Shown here: positions 47,576 through 56,362 of the stretch, piece after piece
How positions within the stretch are numbered: position 1 is the stretch's first letter
How the letters are laid out: the number at the start of each line of letters is the position of its first letter
Translations under genes and position numbers: made by a program
The notes under the pieces: model-generated
Databases searched by the model: none
What the model saw: the letters and a program-made list of their open reading frames with translations, nothing else
Told to the model about the DNA's origin: nothing
DNA from: Ochrobactrum sp. Q0168
GTDB taxonomy: Bacteria; Pseudomonadota; Alphaproteobacteria; Rhizobiales; Rhizobiaceae
Assembly: GCF_016427605.1 (NCBI RefSeq)
Contig: NZ_JAELXQ010000002.1
Coordinates: forward strand, 496,001 to 560,000
Length of the DNA: 64,000 bases
Reading direction: 5' to 3'

Positions 47576-49555
47576 TCAAGCCTCCTGAGCCGTCAGTTGC
47601 CGGGTGCGGAGGTCTTCGACGCTCTGCACTTCTTCGGCCGAGACGTAATAGTCTCTGTCATTGTTGAACGAGTGAATGATGGCAACCGCCAGCACACCCA
47701 CGGCAGCGGCGATCGCCAGCCACCAGATGTGCCACACCAGCGCAAAGCCGAGCGGAACATTCATGATGCCGATGATGAAACCGGTGCCGGTGTTCTTCGG
47801 CATGTGGATGCGCGCGAACTTTTCCGTGCGGCGCACATAGCCGTTCTGCTTCATGTCCCACCAGCTGTCATGATCGCGGACATGCGGCACTTCAGCGAAG
47901 TTGTAGAATGCAGGCGGCGAAGCCAGCGACCATTCCAGCGTACGGCCCGTACCCCAGCTGTCGCCGTTGTTGTCGCGCAGCTTTTCGCGGTCGCGGATCG
48001 AAACGGCGATCTGCAGAACCTGGAACACGATACCGCACAGGATGATCGCAACGCCGACGGCGGCGATGATCAGATAGATGTGCCATGCCGGATTTTCGGT
48101 GTGGTTCAGACGACGGGTCATACCCATCAGGCCGAGGACGTAGAGCGGCATGAAGGCCATGATGAAGCCGACCAGCCAGCACCAGAATGCGTTGCGACCC
48201 AGACGTTCGTTCAGCTTGAAGCCGAAAGCCTTCGGCCACCAGTAGACGAGACCGGCGAAGCAGCCGAACAGCACGCCCGAGATGATCACATTGTGGAAGT
48301 GGGCGATCAGGAACACCGAGTTGTGCAGCACGAAATCCGCAGGCGGAACAGCAAGCAGAACGCCCGTCATGCCGCCGACCACGAAGGTGCACATGAAGCC
48401 GATGGTCCACAGAACCGGCGTTTCCATGCGGACGCGGCCCTTATACATCGTGAACAGCCAGTTGAAGACCTTCGCACCCGTCGGGATCGAGATGATCATC
48501 GTCGCCACGCCGAAGAAGGCGTTGACATTGGCGCCGCCGCCCATGGTGAAGAAGTGGTGCACCCAGACGAGGAACGACAGGACCGTAATGGCAACGGTTG
48601 CGTAAACCATCGACTTGTAGCCGAACAGACGCTTGCCGGAGAAGGTCGCGATGATTTCGGAGAAGACACCGAAAGCAGGCAGGATGAGGATGTAGACTTC
48701 CGGGTGACCCCAGATCCAGATCAGGTTCACATACATCATCGGATTACCACCAGCATCATTGGTGAAGAAGTGGAAATCCAGATAGCGGTCCAGCGACAGC
48801 AGGGCCAGCGTGACCGTGAGGATCGGGAAGGCCGCGACGATCAGCACGTTCGAGCAGAGCGCGGTCCAGGTGAAGACCGGAACCTGCATCATGCCCATGC
48901 CGGGCGCGCGCATCTTGATGATGGTCGTGATCAGGTTGACGCCTGAAAGCAGCGTCCCCATACCCGAAATCTGCAAGGCCCAGATATAGTAATCCACGCC
49001 GACATCCGGGCTGAATTCCTTGCCGGACAGCGGCGGATAAGCAAGCCAGCCGGTCTTGGCGAATTCGCCGATGCCGAGCGACAGGTTGATCAAAATCGCA
49101 CCGGCGACCGTGAGCCAGAAGCTCAGCGAGTTGAGGTAGGGGAAAGCAACGTCGCGCGCGCCGATCTGGAGCGGAACGGCAAAGTTCATCAGACCGACGA
49201 CGAAAGGCATCGCCACGAAGAAGATCATGATCACGCCATGCGCAGTGAAGATCTGGTCGTAGTGATGCGGGGGCAAAAAGCCTTCATTCGCGCCCGAGGC
49301 GAGAGCCTGCTGCGCACGCATCATCACGGCGTCCGAGAAGCCGCGGAACAGCATCACGAAAGCCAGAATGATGTACATGATGCCGATACGCTTGTGATCG
49401 ACCGACGTCAGCCAGTCTTTCCAGAGCGGAGCCCATTTGCCGTAATAGGTGATGGCTGCCAGAATAGCGAGCGCACCGCCAGCCACCGCGGCCAATGTGA
49501 CCATGATGATTGGCTCGTGGTACGGGATCGCTTCGAGCGTAAGTTTTCCGAACAT
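47576..49555 (-). CDS. cyoB: Cytochrome bo3 ubiquinol oxidase subunit I
   Basis: A 659-aa heme-copper oxidase catalytic subunit. The start [16 protein letters not shown] matches E. coli CyoB, so ATG 49555 is chosen over an ATA-flanked codon three residues upstream. CuB and heme ligands are visible: [14 protein letters not shown] (His and Tyr of the crosslink), WVHHFFTMG, and [10 protein letters not shown]. It reduces oxygen to water with ubiquinol and pumps protons. The gap to cyoA is 127 bp. Confidence 0.96.
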   Translation of the reverse strand: MFGKLTLEAIPYHEPIIMVTLAAVAGGALAILAAITYYGKWAPLWKDWLTSVDHKRIGIMYIILAFVMLFRGFSDAVMMRAQQALASGANEGFLPPHHYDQIFTAHGVIMIFFVAMPFVVGLMNFAVPLQIGARDVAFPYLNSLSFWLTVAGAILINLSLGIGEFAKTGWLAYPPLSGKEFSPDVGVDYYIWALQISGMGTLLSGVNLITTIIKMRAPGMGMMQVPVFTWTALCSNVLIVAAFPILTVTLALLSLDRYLDFHFFTNDAGGNPMMYVNLIWIWGHPEVYILILPAFGVFSEIIATFSGKRLFGYKSMVYATVAITVLSFLVWVHHFFTMGGGANVNAFFGVATMIISIPTGAKVFNWLFTMYKGRVRMETPVLWTIGFMCTFVVGGMTGVLLAVPPADFVLHNSVFLIAHFHNVIISGVLFGCFAGLVYWWPKAFGFKLNERLGRNAFWCWLVGFIMAFMPLYVLGLMGMTRRLNHTENPAWHIYLIIAAVGVAIILCGIVFQVLQIAVSIRDREKLRDNNGDSWGTGRTLEWSLASPPAFYNFAEVPHVRDHDSWWDMKQNGYVRRTEKFARIHMPKNTGTGFIIGIMNVPLGFALVWHIWWLAIAAAVGVLAVAIIHSFNNDRDYYVSAEEVQSVEDLRTRQLTAQEA

Positions 49556-49682
49556 TTTTATCACGCTTCGATTGGAGCAATTCCGGGAAAGCCGCTAACG
49601 GCCTTCATTCCGGAACCGCGTGAAACAAAAGATTGAATGCGAATGGCCGCGACCTCATGCGAGATCACGGCGCAAAGGCAGA

Positions 49683-50684
49683 TCAGTTTTCGAGCTGCGA
49701 CAGGCGCTGCGGCGCGACTGCACAGATGATGTCGCTCGCCCACTGGCTGAAATCGACAGGCGAAGACTTGCGCAGGTTTGCGCGTGCTTCACGGATCATC
49801 TGCTGACGGTGCATTTCGTCATCCATGCAGACGGACTTGCCGTCCCAGCAGCGATTCACGATGTCGTGGAACAGCGCCTTGTCATTATAGGTGAAGAATT
49901 GCACCGCATGCTTTTCGCTCGGCTGAACCAGCGACGCATAGCGATCGCGGCCCAGTTCTTCGCCCTTGGCCTTCACGTCGGCAACCCACTTGTCGAAGTC
50001 GGCCTGATTATAGGCATGCGCCTTGAAGCGCATCTGGGCAAAGCCCTGACCGCTATAATTGGCGGAAATGCCGTCGAACTCGCCTTCATGGTTGGCGACG
50101 AGATGCAGCTTCGTCTGCATGCTCGGCATGGTGTAGACCATGCTGCCCAGTTGCGGAATGAAGAAGGAGTTCATGATGTTGCTGGAGGTCAGCTTGAAGT
50201 TGACCGGAACATCGACGGGCATCGCCATTTCATTGACGGTGGCAATGCCTTGATCGGGATAGATGAAAAGCCATTTCCAGTCGAGCGCAACCACTTCGAC
50301 ATTGATCGGCTTCACGCTGGATTCCAGCGGGCGGTACGGATCGAGCTTATGCGTGCTGATCCAGGTGACCGTGCCGAGAACCACGATGATCGCCAGAGGA
50401 ATGAGCCAGACGCCCAGTTCGATCTTGGTCGAGTGGTGCCAGTCGGGCTGATAATCCGCCTTTTCATTCGTGGCGCGGTACTTCCAGGCGAAGAACAGCG
50501 TCATGAAGATGACGGGCAGCACAACGAGCAGCATGAGGCCGGTCGCGAAAAGGATGAGATCGCGTTCCGCCACGCCGACCTCTCCCTTTGGAGAAAGAAG
50601 AACCTGGTTCTCGCAGCCGGCAAGAAACGCAGTCAGGGCCAGTACGGCGAACGAAGCGATCGTCCGAGGGATGCCGAGTTTCAT
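49683..50684 (-). CDS. cyoA: Cytochrome bo3 ubiquinol oxidase subunit II
   Basis: 333 aa from ATG 50684. A lipobox (ALTAFLAGC) anchors it to the inner membrane, two TM helices follow, then a cupredoxin domain without CuA ligands, as expected for a quinol oxidase (EVVALDWKWLFIYPDQGIATVNEMAMPVDVPV). It ends with a CyoA C-terminal segment. A longer in-frame ORF starting at 50777 is rejected because it lacks a signal sequence at its start. First gene of cyoABCD; no cyoE follows. Confidence 0.94.
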   Translation of the reverse strand: MKLGIPRTIASFAVLALTAFLAGCENQVLLSPKGEVGVAERDLILFATGLMLLVVLPVIFMTLFFAWKYRATNEKADYQPDWHHSTKIELGVWLIPLAIIVVLGTVTWISTHKLDPYRPLESSVKPINVEVVALDWKWLFIYPDQGIATVNEMAMPVDVPVNFKLTSSNIMNSFFIPQLGSMVYTMPSMQTKLHLVANHEGEFDGISANYSGQGFAQMRFKAHAYNQADFDKWVADVKAKGEELGRDRYASLVQPSEKHAVQFFTYNDKALFHDIVNRCWDGKSVCMDDEMHRQQMIREARANLRKSSPVDFSQWASDIICAVAPQRLSQLEN

Positions 50685-51509
50685 TTGTCTTTCCATCCTG
50701 CACTGATGCGATCTGAAAATCCGAAACCCGCCGCCGCGAATGATTGCGGTCAGACGTCTCGGTTCTTCAGATCGCACCAGAGCGATTTCGTCTCAGTGTG
50801 GTTTTGAACCTGAAATCCCTTCCAGGCAGCCCTGACAATGGGAACCGCAGAGGTTCATCTTGTCGCGAGCGTCAAAACCGGCACGTATGTCGTTTTCCAG
50901 TTTTCGGTAAATTCTGAAAATTCCAAACGTACCGTTATATCGAATAATTCAGTTTGTCACCTGTCTGGAGAAATTTGTGCTGGATCGTAATGTCGCGGTC
51001 AAAACCCCGCAAAACGGACTCCAATTGGCGGAAACAGATGGCTCCGCAACCGTCTGATGCCAGGGAATAGAACCTCTGCAGCGCCGACGCGGCGGTGACT
51101 TCGAGCGCATTTACATCCGATTTAAATCAGATCTGCGCTCAACGTGTTTATTGAGCGCGCATCCCGAAAACCGTTTCACACTTTTCGGGATGCGCTCTAA
51201 ACGCTCTTCTCCACGCGTGCAAGTAGGACTAACGGATAAATCCAGTTATATGCGCATCATTCACGACACAACAAAGACATTGTGACGTCGCCCGGGACGC
51301 GACTAAGAGGCTGACTCAAAAATTGGAACGGGCTCCAAACAATCTAGATCGTGTGGGGCGTAAGGGCCCATATTGCCCGGTGCACACTGCGGGGCTCTGC
51401 GTAGGGCTGGTTTCGAAGGCGTACTGGCAACCCGTTTTCAGCCAGGCGACATCGGCCAGGACATAGTCCTGTCCCGCGAGAGTGCCGGCGGTTTTATGTT
51501 ATAGATTAC
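50685..51509. other. 825-bp region without a clear gene, upstream of cyoA
   Basis: It holds the cyoA promoter region, a double-palindrome repeat at 51103-51200, and a stop-free stretch on the minus strand at 51316-51498 (60 codons, no plausible start codon; it would read ...AGTLAGQDYVLADVAW... and end with TGA). I recognise nothing else; the stretch may be the decayed tail of a gene or mobile element. Confidence 0.6.
51103..51200. repeat. Rhizobiales-type intergenic double palindrome, second copy
   Basis: GAGCGC...GCGCTC around a GATTTAAATC core, then GCGCATCCCGAAAACCG...CTTTTCGGGATGCGC. It is built like the copy at 21709-21811, with the second hairpin nearly identical. It lies upstream of cyoA. 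Confidence 0.75.
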
Positions 51510-51818
51510 TCAGATTTCGTAATCGAAGACCAGAATGCCATTCAGACCACCTTCGGCGGCTTCGACAAGGCCCTTTCCGACCGTAACGTGTTCTGGATGC
51601 GGGAGATAGGCGTCGCGCGCCGCAGCATCGGCAAAATCCACCACAAAGCCGTGGCGAAAGCCTTTTTCCAGCCTCTCGGGGCTGTTGTTGGTCCCGGTGG
51701 TCACGGAAATGATGCCGTCGATCTTGCCCTTGAGAGCAACGACCGAAGCCAGCGCCTGATCGATGGCTGCGCCACCGAGTTCCGGCTTGAACTTGATAAG
51801 AACAATGTGGCGTATCAT
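51510..51818 (-). CDS. Dabb family (stress-responsive A/B barrel) protein
   Basis: 102 aa, the full length of a single Dabb domain: IRHIVLIKFKPELG at the start, then LEKGFRHGFVVDFADAAARDAYLPHPEHVTVGKGLVEAA, and a final strand LVFDYEI. These dimeric ferredoxin-like proteins have unclear roles, including stress response. It is a single gene. Confidence 0.9.
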   Translation of the reverse strand: MIRHIVLIKFKPELGGAAIDQALASVVALKGKIDGIISVTTGTNNSPERLEKGFRHGFVVDFADAAARDAYLPHPEHVTVGKGLVEAAEGGLNGILVFDYEI

Positions 51819-52092
51819 GGAGCCTATCCGTTTATGGGAGCACTGCTTCTTGCGTCCATTCGCGCCTGCCCGAAAAACGGAAAGCCAGACGCAAGCGAAC
51901 CAAAACGAAAAAGGCCGGGATGGACCCGACCTTCCGCTTTCACCTGAGTTGACGCCGGTTCATCCGCGGTCGCCTTCCCAGGTGAATTCCCGATACGGAG
52001 CCAGATATAAAACCGCTCCGTTTCAAGATTGTGACATTCCCGAAAATCCTGCCATGAGGCGGAGAATCACTTGCCGAAACAGGCCTCCGATA

Positions 52093-52293
52093 TCAGGCGG
52101 CCATCGCCGTTTCGGCATATTCGGGATGATTATAGTTCCAAACCTCGATCAGACACTGATGCATCAAGTCGAGATCCACCGGACCAATCCGGCTCAAGAC
52201 CAGATCGAGATCATCGCGTTCAACACCCCGGTTGAGAAGCTCGACAATCGCTTCCGTCAGAATCATTTTATCGTCAAATCTGTAGCGCTGCAT
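52093..52293 (-). CDS. Small uncharacterised protein, 66 aa
   Basis: 66 aa, mainly helical, acidic (MQRYRFDDKMILTEAIVELLNRG...). A GGAGCAGG ribosome-site-like sequence precedes the ATG. It is a plausible small cytoplasmic protein with no motif that I recognise. Confidence 0.6.
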   Translation of the reverse strand: MQRYRFDDKMILTEAIVELLNRGVERDDLDLVLSRIGPVDLDLMHQCLIEVWNYNHPEYAETAMAA

Positions 52294-52596
52294 AAACCTG
52301 CTCCGCTAACTGCCCCAGTTCTTCATGATTTCAGACTAGACACTTATGGTTAACCAAGGCTTAAGCCATGGAAAACCAACGCAACTTCGACTGACGCCAC
52401 GCAACTGATGCAAATGCTTGCCCCTGACGGCTTATTGCCGTCGCCCGTTATAAAAAAATATGCAACTATTCGAAAAAACGGCCAGAATATTAGGAGGCCG
52501 AACAAGAATAAGTCTCATTCTTACTCTATGTTCAGCCAAAGCCAAGCAAAAAATGGCGATGGTATTTATTTCATAAAACTCTTTTAAAGCGTTCAC
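52294..52596. other. 303-bp gap without a gene
   Basis: An AT-richer stretch between the 66-aa gene and the divergent phosphatase gene. It probably carries both promoters. A weak 6-bp GACGGC/GCCGTC hairpin lies near 52428-52444. I see no ORF with a ribosome site and no repeat. Confidence 0.5.
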
Positions 52597-53190
52597 ATGA
52601 GCTTTTTCAAAAGATACGCCCGGTGGTCGTTTAATCGCGTCAAACTTGGCGCGCTTGCTGCTTTGGTGAGCGCGAGTGTGTTGGGCGGCTATTTGTATAC
52701 GATCCAGTATAACGGCAACGTTCATGCGATTGTGCCCGGAGAGGCCTATCGCGCAAACCAGCCCGATCCTGCGCGAATTGCTACGCTGCAAAAAGCCTAT
52801 GGCATCAAGACCATCATCAATCTGCGCGGGCCCGAACCGGGATCGCACTGGTATGATCGAGAAATCGAAACTTCCGAGGCGCTCGGCATCCAGCACGTTG
52901 ATTTTGAGATGTCGGCCAGTAAGCGGCTGACGCCGCAGCGCGCACGGGAATTGATAGCGCTGATGCAGAGTGCAGAAAAGCCGATCCTTATTCACTGCAA
53001 GTCGGGCTCGGATCGCACCGGCCTCGCGGCAGCGCTTTATGTGGCGGCTATTTCCAAAGGCGGCGAACGCAAGGCAGAACAGCAGATGTCCATCGCCTAT
53101 GGTCATTTCGGGTTTCCATTGAGCCCAACCCGCGCGATGGAAGAGACGTTCGAAGAACTTGAACCAGCCCTCGGATTTCCTGATTCCTGA
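52597..53190 (+). CDS. Membrane-anchored tyrosine/dual-specificity phosphatase
   Basis: 197 aa. One N-terminal TM segment (LGALAALVSASVLGGYLYTI, residues ~17-36) places the catalytic domain in the periplasm or as a membrane anchor. The PTP loop is HCKSGSDRTG with Cys134 and Arg140 (HCx5R). Upstream, IKTIINLRGPEPG matches prokaryotic dual-specificity phosphatases. The general-acid Asp is not obvious. It ends in a bidirectional terminator shared with the next gene. Confidence 0.9.
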   Translation: MSFFKRYARWSFNRVKLGALAALVSASVLGGYLYTIQYNGNVHAIVPGEAYRANQPDPARIATLQKAYGIKTIINLRGPEPGSHWYDREIETSEALGIQHVDFEMSASKRLTPQRARELIALMQSAEKPILIHCKSGSDRTGLAAALYVAAISKGGERKAEQQMSIAYGHFGFPLSPTRAMEETFEELEPALGFPDS

Positions 53191-53215
53191 GGCTTCGTCT
53201 CCCACCTGAACGCAA

Positions 53216-53245
53216 AAACGCCGGGACAAGCCCGGCGTTTCTTGT
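53216..53245. terminator. Bidirectional terminator
   Basis: AAACGCCGGG, loop ACAAG, CCCGGCGTTT, a perfect 10-bp stem between two convergent genes. T-rich flanks occur on both strands. Confidence 0.88.
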
Positions 53246-53262
53246 AGTCTTGACGTGGCGTC

Positions 53263-54369
53263 TTATTCGAGGCCGACGATCTTGCCGTCATCCCACTTGA
53301 AGATGTCGAAGCTCGGCGAGCTGAGGTCGCCGTTCTCGCCGTAAGTCAGCGTGCCGATTGCGGTTTCGATAGGCTTGCCGTCATGCAGTGCCTTAGCAAC
53401 GGCAGCGGAATCATCAGCCGAACCGGCGCTTTCAATACCAGCCTTGATGACTTCAACAGCAGCATAAGCGTTCATGGTGAAAGCTTCAGCCGGGATACCC
53501 TTGGCCTTAAGCGCTTCGATAGCGTCCTTGGAAGCCGGGTTCTTGGTGGCGTCCTTGGCGTTGGTGAAGAGCGTGCCCTGCGCATTGGTGCCGCCGATTG
53601 CCCAATATTCGGTATTGGACAGGCCTTCGCCGCCCAGCACCAGAGCCTGTAGGCCAGCGTCATGCAGCTGACGCGACAAGAGACCGCCTTCAGCATGGTA
53701 GCCGCCGAAATACACGACATCCGCGCCTGCCGACTTCAGCTTGGTCACCAGTGCGCTGAAATCCTTGTCGCCCGGGGTGACGGAATCGTAATGCACTTCC
53801 GTAATACCGCCCTTGTTGATCGCAGCCTTGAAAGCGTCGGCCAGACCCTTGCCATAGGCGCCCTTGTCGTGGATCACAGCGACCTTCTTGTCCTTGAAGT
53901 TCTTGAGGACATACTCAGCCATGACTTCAGCCTGCTGGTCGTCGCGGCCGCAGGTGCGGAACACATTTTCCAGCTTGCGTGCGGTCAGATCCGGACCGGT
54001 GGCGGTCGGGGTGACCATCAGCACGCCATTTTCCGAGAAAACATCGGAGACCGGAATGGCGACACCGGTCGTGACCGGACCAACAACGAACTTGATGCCG
54101 TCGCCGACGATCTGGTTCGCGGCGGAAACGCCCTGCTTCGGTTCACCGGCATCGTCGGCAAACTTCAGAACGATTTTCTCTCCCTTGATGCCGCCAGCCT
54201 TGTTGATGACTTCGGCAGCGGTTTCTGCGCCTTTCTTCACCTGATCGCCGAAAGCGGCAACCGGACCCGTCAGCGGCGCAACAACGCCGATGGTGATATC
54301 CGCATAAGCGGCGCTGGCAAAACCGAGTGTCGCGGCAAAAGCTACGCTGGACAGAAGTTTCAGGTTCAT
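53263..54369 (-). CDS. Branched-chain amino acid ABC transporter substrate-binding protein (LivJ/LivK-like)
   Basis: 368 aa from ATG 54369 with AAAGGAG upstream. A signal peptide (cleaved after AYA) is followed by a Peripla_BP_6 domain: [33 protein letters not shown] and [25 protein letters not shown], typical for Leu/Ile/Val binding. No liv permease or ATPase genes are adjacent. It is close to the leucine degradation cluster, so a role in leucine uptake is likely. Confidence 0.9.
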   Translation of the reverse strand: MNLKLLSSVAFAATLGFASAAYADITIGVVAPLTGPVAAFGDQVKKGAETAAEVINKAGGIKGEKIVLKFADDAGEPKQGVSAANQIVGDGIKFVVGPVTTGVAIPVSDVFSENGVLMVTPTATGPDLTARKLENVFRTCGRDDQQAEVMAEYVLKNFKDKKVAVIHDKGAYGKGLADAFKAAINKGGITEVHYDSVTPGDKDFSALVTKLKSAGADVVYFGGYHAEGGLLSRQLHDAGLQALVLGGEGLSNTEYWAIGGTNAQGTLFTNAKDATKNPASKDAIEALKAKGIPAEAFTMNAYAAVEVIKAGIESAGSADDSAAVAKALHDGKPIETAIGTLTYGENGDLSSPSFDIFKWDDGKIVGLE

Positions 54370-54704
54370 TCTTTTTCTCCTTTGGTGGGGCGGCGTCCAG
54401 GGACGCGCCCTCATCTAACCCATGATGGCAACCCATCCGGTCAATTCTCAGCGCTCATATGCTGCCGAATTGCCGGGCCCTCCCTTTTGTTTCATCTTAC
54501 GATCGCAAAGGGTCGATCCAAAAGCGTGCCGCTCCGCACCCCAAAAGGGACTGGAGCCATAATATTATCCAAAACAGCTTCAGCGGTTTCGGAAAACTGC
54601 TCCAAAACGGGAACCGCTTTCGTGATGTGCTAAGAATGCATTTCCGGCTTTCGATTGCAAGGGGCCAAGTACCCACAACTACAACGAAAATCGGCTCCTC
54701 CCTT

Positions 54705-55502
54705 TTATGCGTTCCCTCCCTTCCATGATGGTGATTGTTTCGCAAAAAAGGCCGCGATCCCTTCCGCGGCCTCCGGTGTTTCCCATGTATCGGCAAGACG
54801 GTTGAGCGTCATATCGATGACAGCTTCGTCAATCGGCGCGACCAGCGCGTGGACGAGCCGTTTCGACGCCGCAACCGCCGCTGGTGCGGTAGAAAAATAA
54901 GGCTTTATCTCCTCTTCCACCGCCGCATCCAGCTGTTCAGCCTCGACCACGCCGTGCAGCAGGCCGATGCGCATTGCCTCCTGCGCGTCGAACAATCTGG
55001 CAGAAGTAAACATGCGTAGCGCATTCGCCTGACCGATGCGCGCCATAACATAGGGGCTGATGGTTGCCGGTATCAGGCCAAGCTTTGTCTCCGTCAGCCC
55101 GAAGCGCGCACTGGACACGCCGATGGCTGCATCGCAGACGCTGATAAGGCCAACGCCGCCGCCATAGGCCTGACCGTTGACACGCCCGATCAGCGGTTTT
55201 GGCAGATCGCGAAGCGCCTTCAGCATCAAAGCGAGCTTGCGTGCTTCCTCGATCCGCTGCGCACGGCTGGCATTCACCTGCGCCTGCATCCAGCCAAGAT
55301 CGCCGCCCGCGCAAAAGCTCTTGCCCGCGCCGGTCAGCACCACGATCCTGACTTTGGGATCATCCGCCAGATGTAGCGTCGCCGTGGTCAGCTCATCAAT
55401 CATCAGACCGGACAGCACGTTGTGTTGCTCCGGCCGGTTCAGCGTCAGCGTTGCAACGCCGCGTGCGTCAACTGAAACATTGATGGTCTCAAAATCGCTC
55501 AT
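54705..55502 (-). CDS. liuC: Enoyl-CoA hydratase/isomerase, probable methylglutaconyl-CoA hydratase
   Basis: 265 aa crotonase fold. The oxyanion-hole motifs are GKSFCAGGDLGWMQA and IGRVNGQAYGGGVGLISVCDAAIG; the catalytic Glu-type position is in RFGLTETKLGLIPATISPYV. In leucine degradation it hydrates 3-methylglutaconyl-CoA to HMG-CoA. The assignment within the crotonase family depends on position: the start overlaps the HMG-CoA lyase stop by 4 nt (ATGA), at the end of the gene cluster. Confidence 0.88.
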   Translation of the reverse strand: MSDFETINVSVDARGVATLTLNRPEQHNVLSGLMIDELTTATLHLADDPKVRIVVLTGAGKSFCAGGDLGWMQAQVNASRAQRIEEARKLALMLKALRDLPKPLIGRVNGQAYGGGVGLISVCDAAIGVSSARFGLTETKLGLIPATISPYVMARIGQANALRMFTSARLFDAQEAMRIGLLHGVVEAEQLDAAVEEEIKPYFSTAPAAVAASKRLVHALVAPIDEAVIDMTLNRLADTWETPEAAEGIAAFFAKQSPSWKGGNA

Positions 55503-56362
55503 GCGGCTTTATCCTGACGCAGCGCCTGCGCGAACAATGCAGCCGACCGCAGCTTGTCCAGATTAAGCCCGGTTTCAAAACCCATTTCATGCAGCATTTC
55601 GACAACGGAAACCGTATCGACATTGCCCTTGGCGCCCGGCGCAAACGGGCACCCGCCCAGACCACCAACGGATGCATCGAACACCCGCAAGCCCTTTTCC
55701 AGACTGATGCGGATATTGTCGAGCGCACGACCGCCCGTATCGTGATAATGGCCAGCGAGGCTATGCGCGGGCGCAATGGCCAACACCGCATCCAGCATGG
55801 CCGCGACCTTATCCGGCGTACCGCGCCCAATCGTGTCACCAAGGCTCACCTCGTGGCAACCAAGCGAAAAAAGCTGCTCGGTGACATCGGCTACCGCCTG
55901 CGGCGCGGTCGGTCCGTCATAGGGGCATTCGATGGCGCAGCTGACATAGCCGCGTATCGCCAAACCGTCATTGATCGCCGCGCCGATCACCGGCGACAGG
56001 CGTTCGATGCTTTCCGCAATCGTGCAGTTGATATTGGCCTTGGAAAAGCCTTCCGAGGCGGAAATGAAAACCGCAACCTCGTCCGCATTGGCAGCGGCGG
56101 CGGCTTCATAGCCCTTCATGTTCGGCACGAGCACCGAATAGCGCACGCTATCGGCGCGGCGAATGCCAGCCATCACCTCTGCCGCATCGGCCAGTTGCGG
56201 GACCCATTTCGGGCTGACGAAACTCGTCGCCTCGATGCGGGCATAACCACAGCCGGACAGGCGGTCGATCAGCGCGATCTTGTCAGCCGTCGGCACAAAG
56301 CGCTTCTCGTTTTGCAGCCCGTCGCGTGCTGCCATTTCAACGATTTCGACATGATCAGCCAT
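55499..56362 (-). CDS. Hydroxymethylglutaryl-CoA lyase
   Basis: 287 aa from ATG 56362. The TIM-barrel starts VEIVEMAARDGLQNEKRFVPT, and the catalytic Cys sits in GGLGGCPFAPGAKGNVDT, the HMGL signature. It cleaves HMG-CoA to acetoacetate and acetyl-CoA, the last step of leucine degradation. It overlaps mccA by 8 bp and the next gene by 4 bp. A longer in-frame ORF to 56419 lies inside mccA and is rejected. Confidence 0.93.
   Translation of the reverse strand: MADHVEIVEMAARDGLQNEKRFVPTADKIALIDRLSGCGYARIEATSFVSPKWVPQLADAAEVMAGIRRADSVRYSVLVPNMKGYEAAAAANADEVAVFISASEGFSKANINCTIAESIERLSPVIGAAINDGLAIRGYVSCAIECPYDGPTAPQAVADVTEQLFSLGCHEVSLGDTIGRGTPDKVAAMLDAVLAIAPAHSLAGHYHDTGGRALDNIRISLEKGLRVFDASVGGLGGCPFAPGAKGNVDTVSVVEMLHEMGFETGLNLDKLRSAALFAQALRQDKAA

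Noticed and set aside
47402-48946. A 514-codon plus-strand open frame
   Set aside because: Antisense to cyoB and cyoC; Asp/His/Arg-rich translation without a domain, as expected from the complement of membrane protein genes.
51316-51498. Assignment of the stop-free stretch to IS711 or another named insertion sequence
   Set aside because: I found no terminal inverted repeats, no target duplication and no transposase motif, so naming an element is not justified.
54555-54640. A third double-palindrome repeat near the Liv-binding gene
   Set aside because: It shares only the AAACCGC and TTTCG-like fragments with the copies at 21.7 and 51.1 kb and is too degenerate to call.
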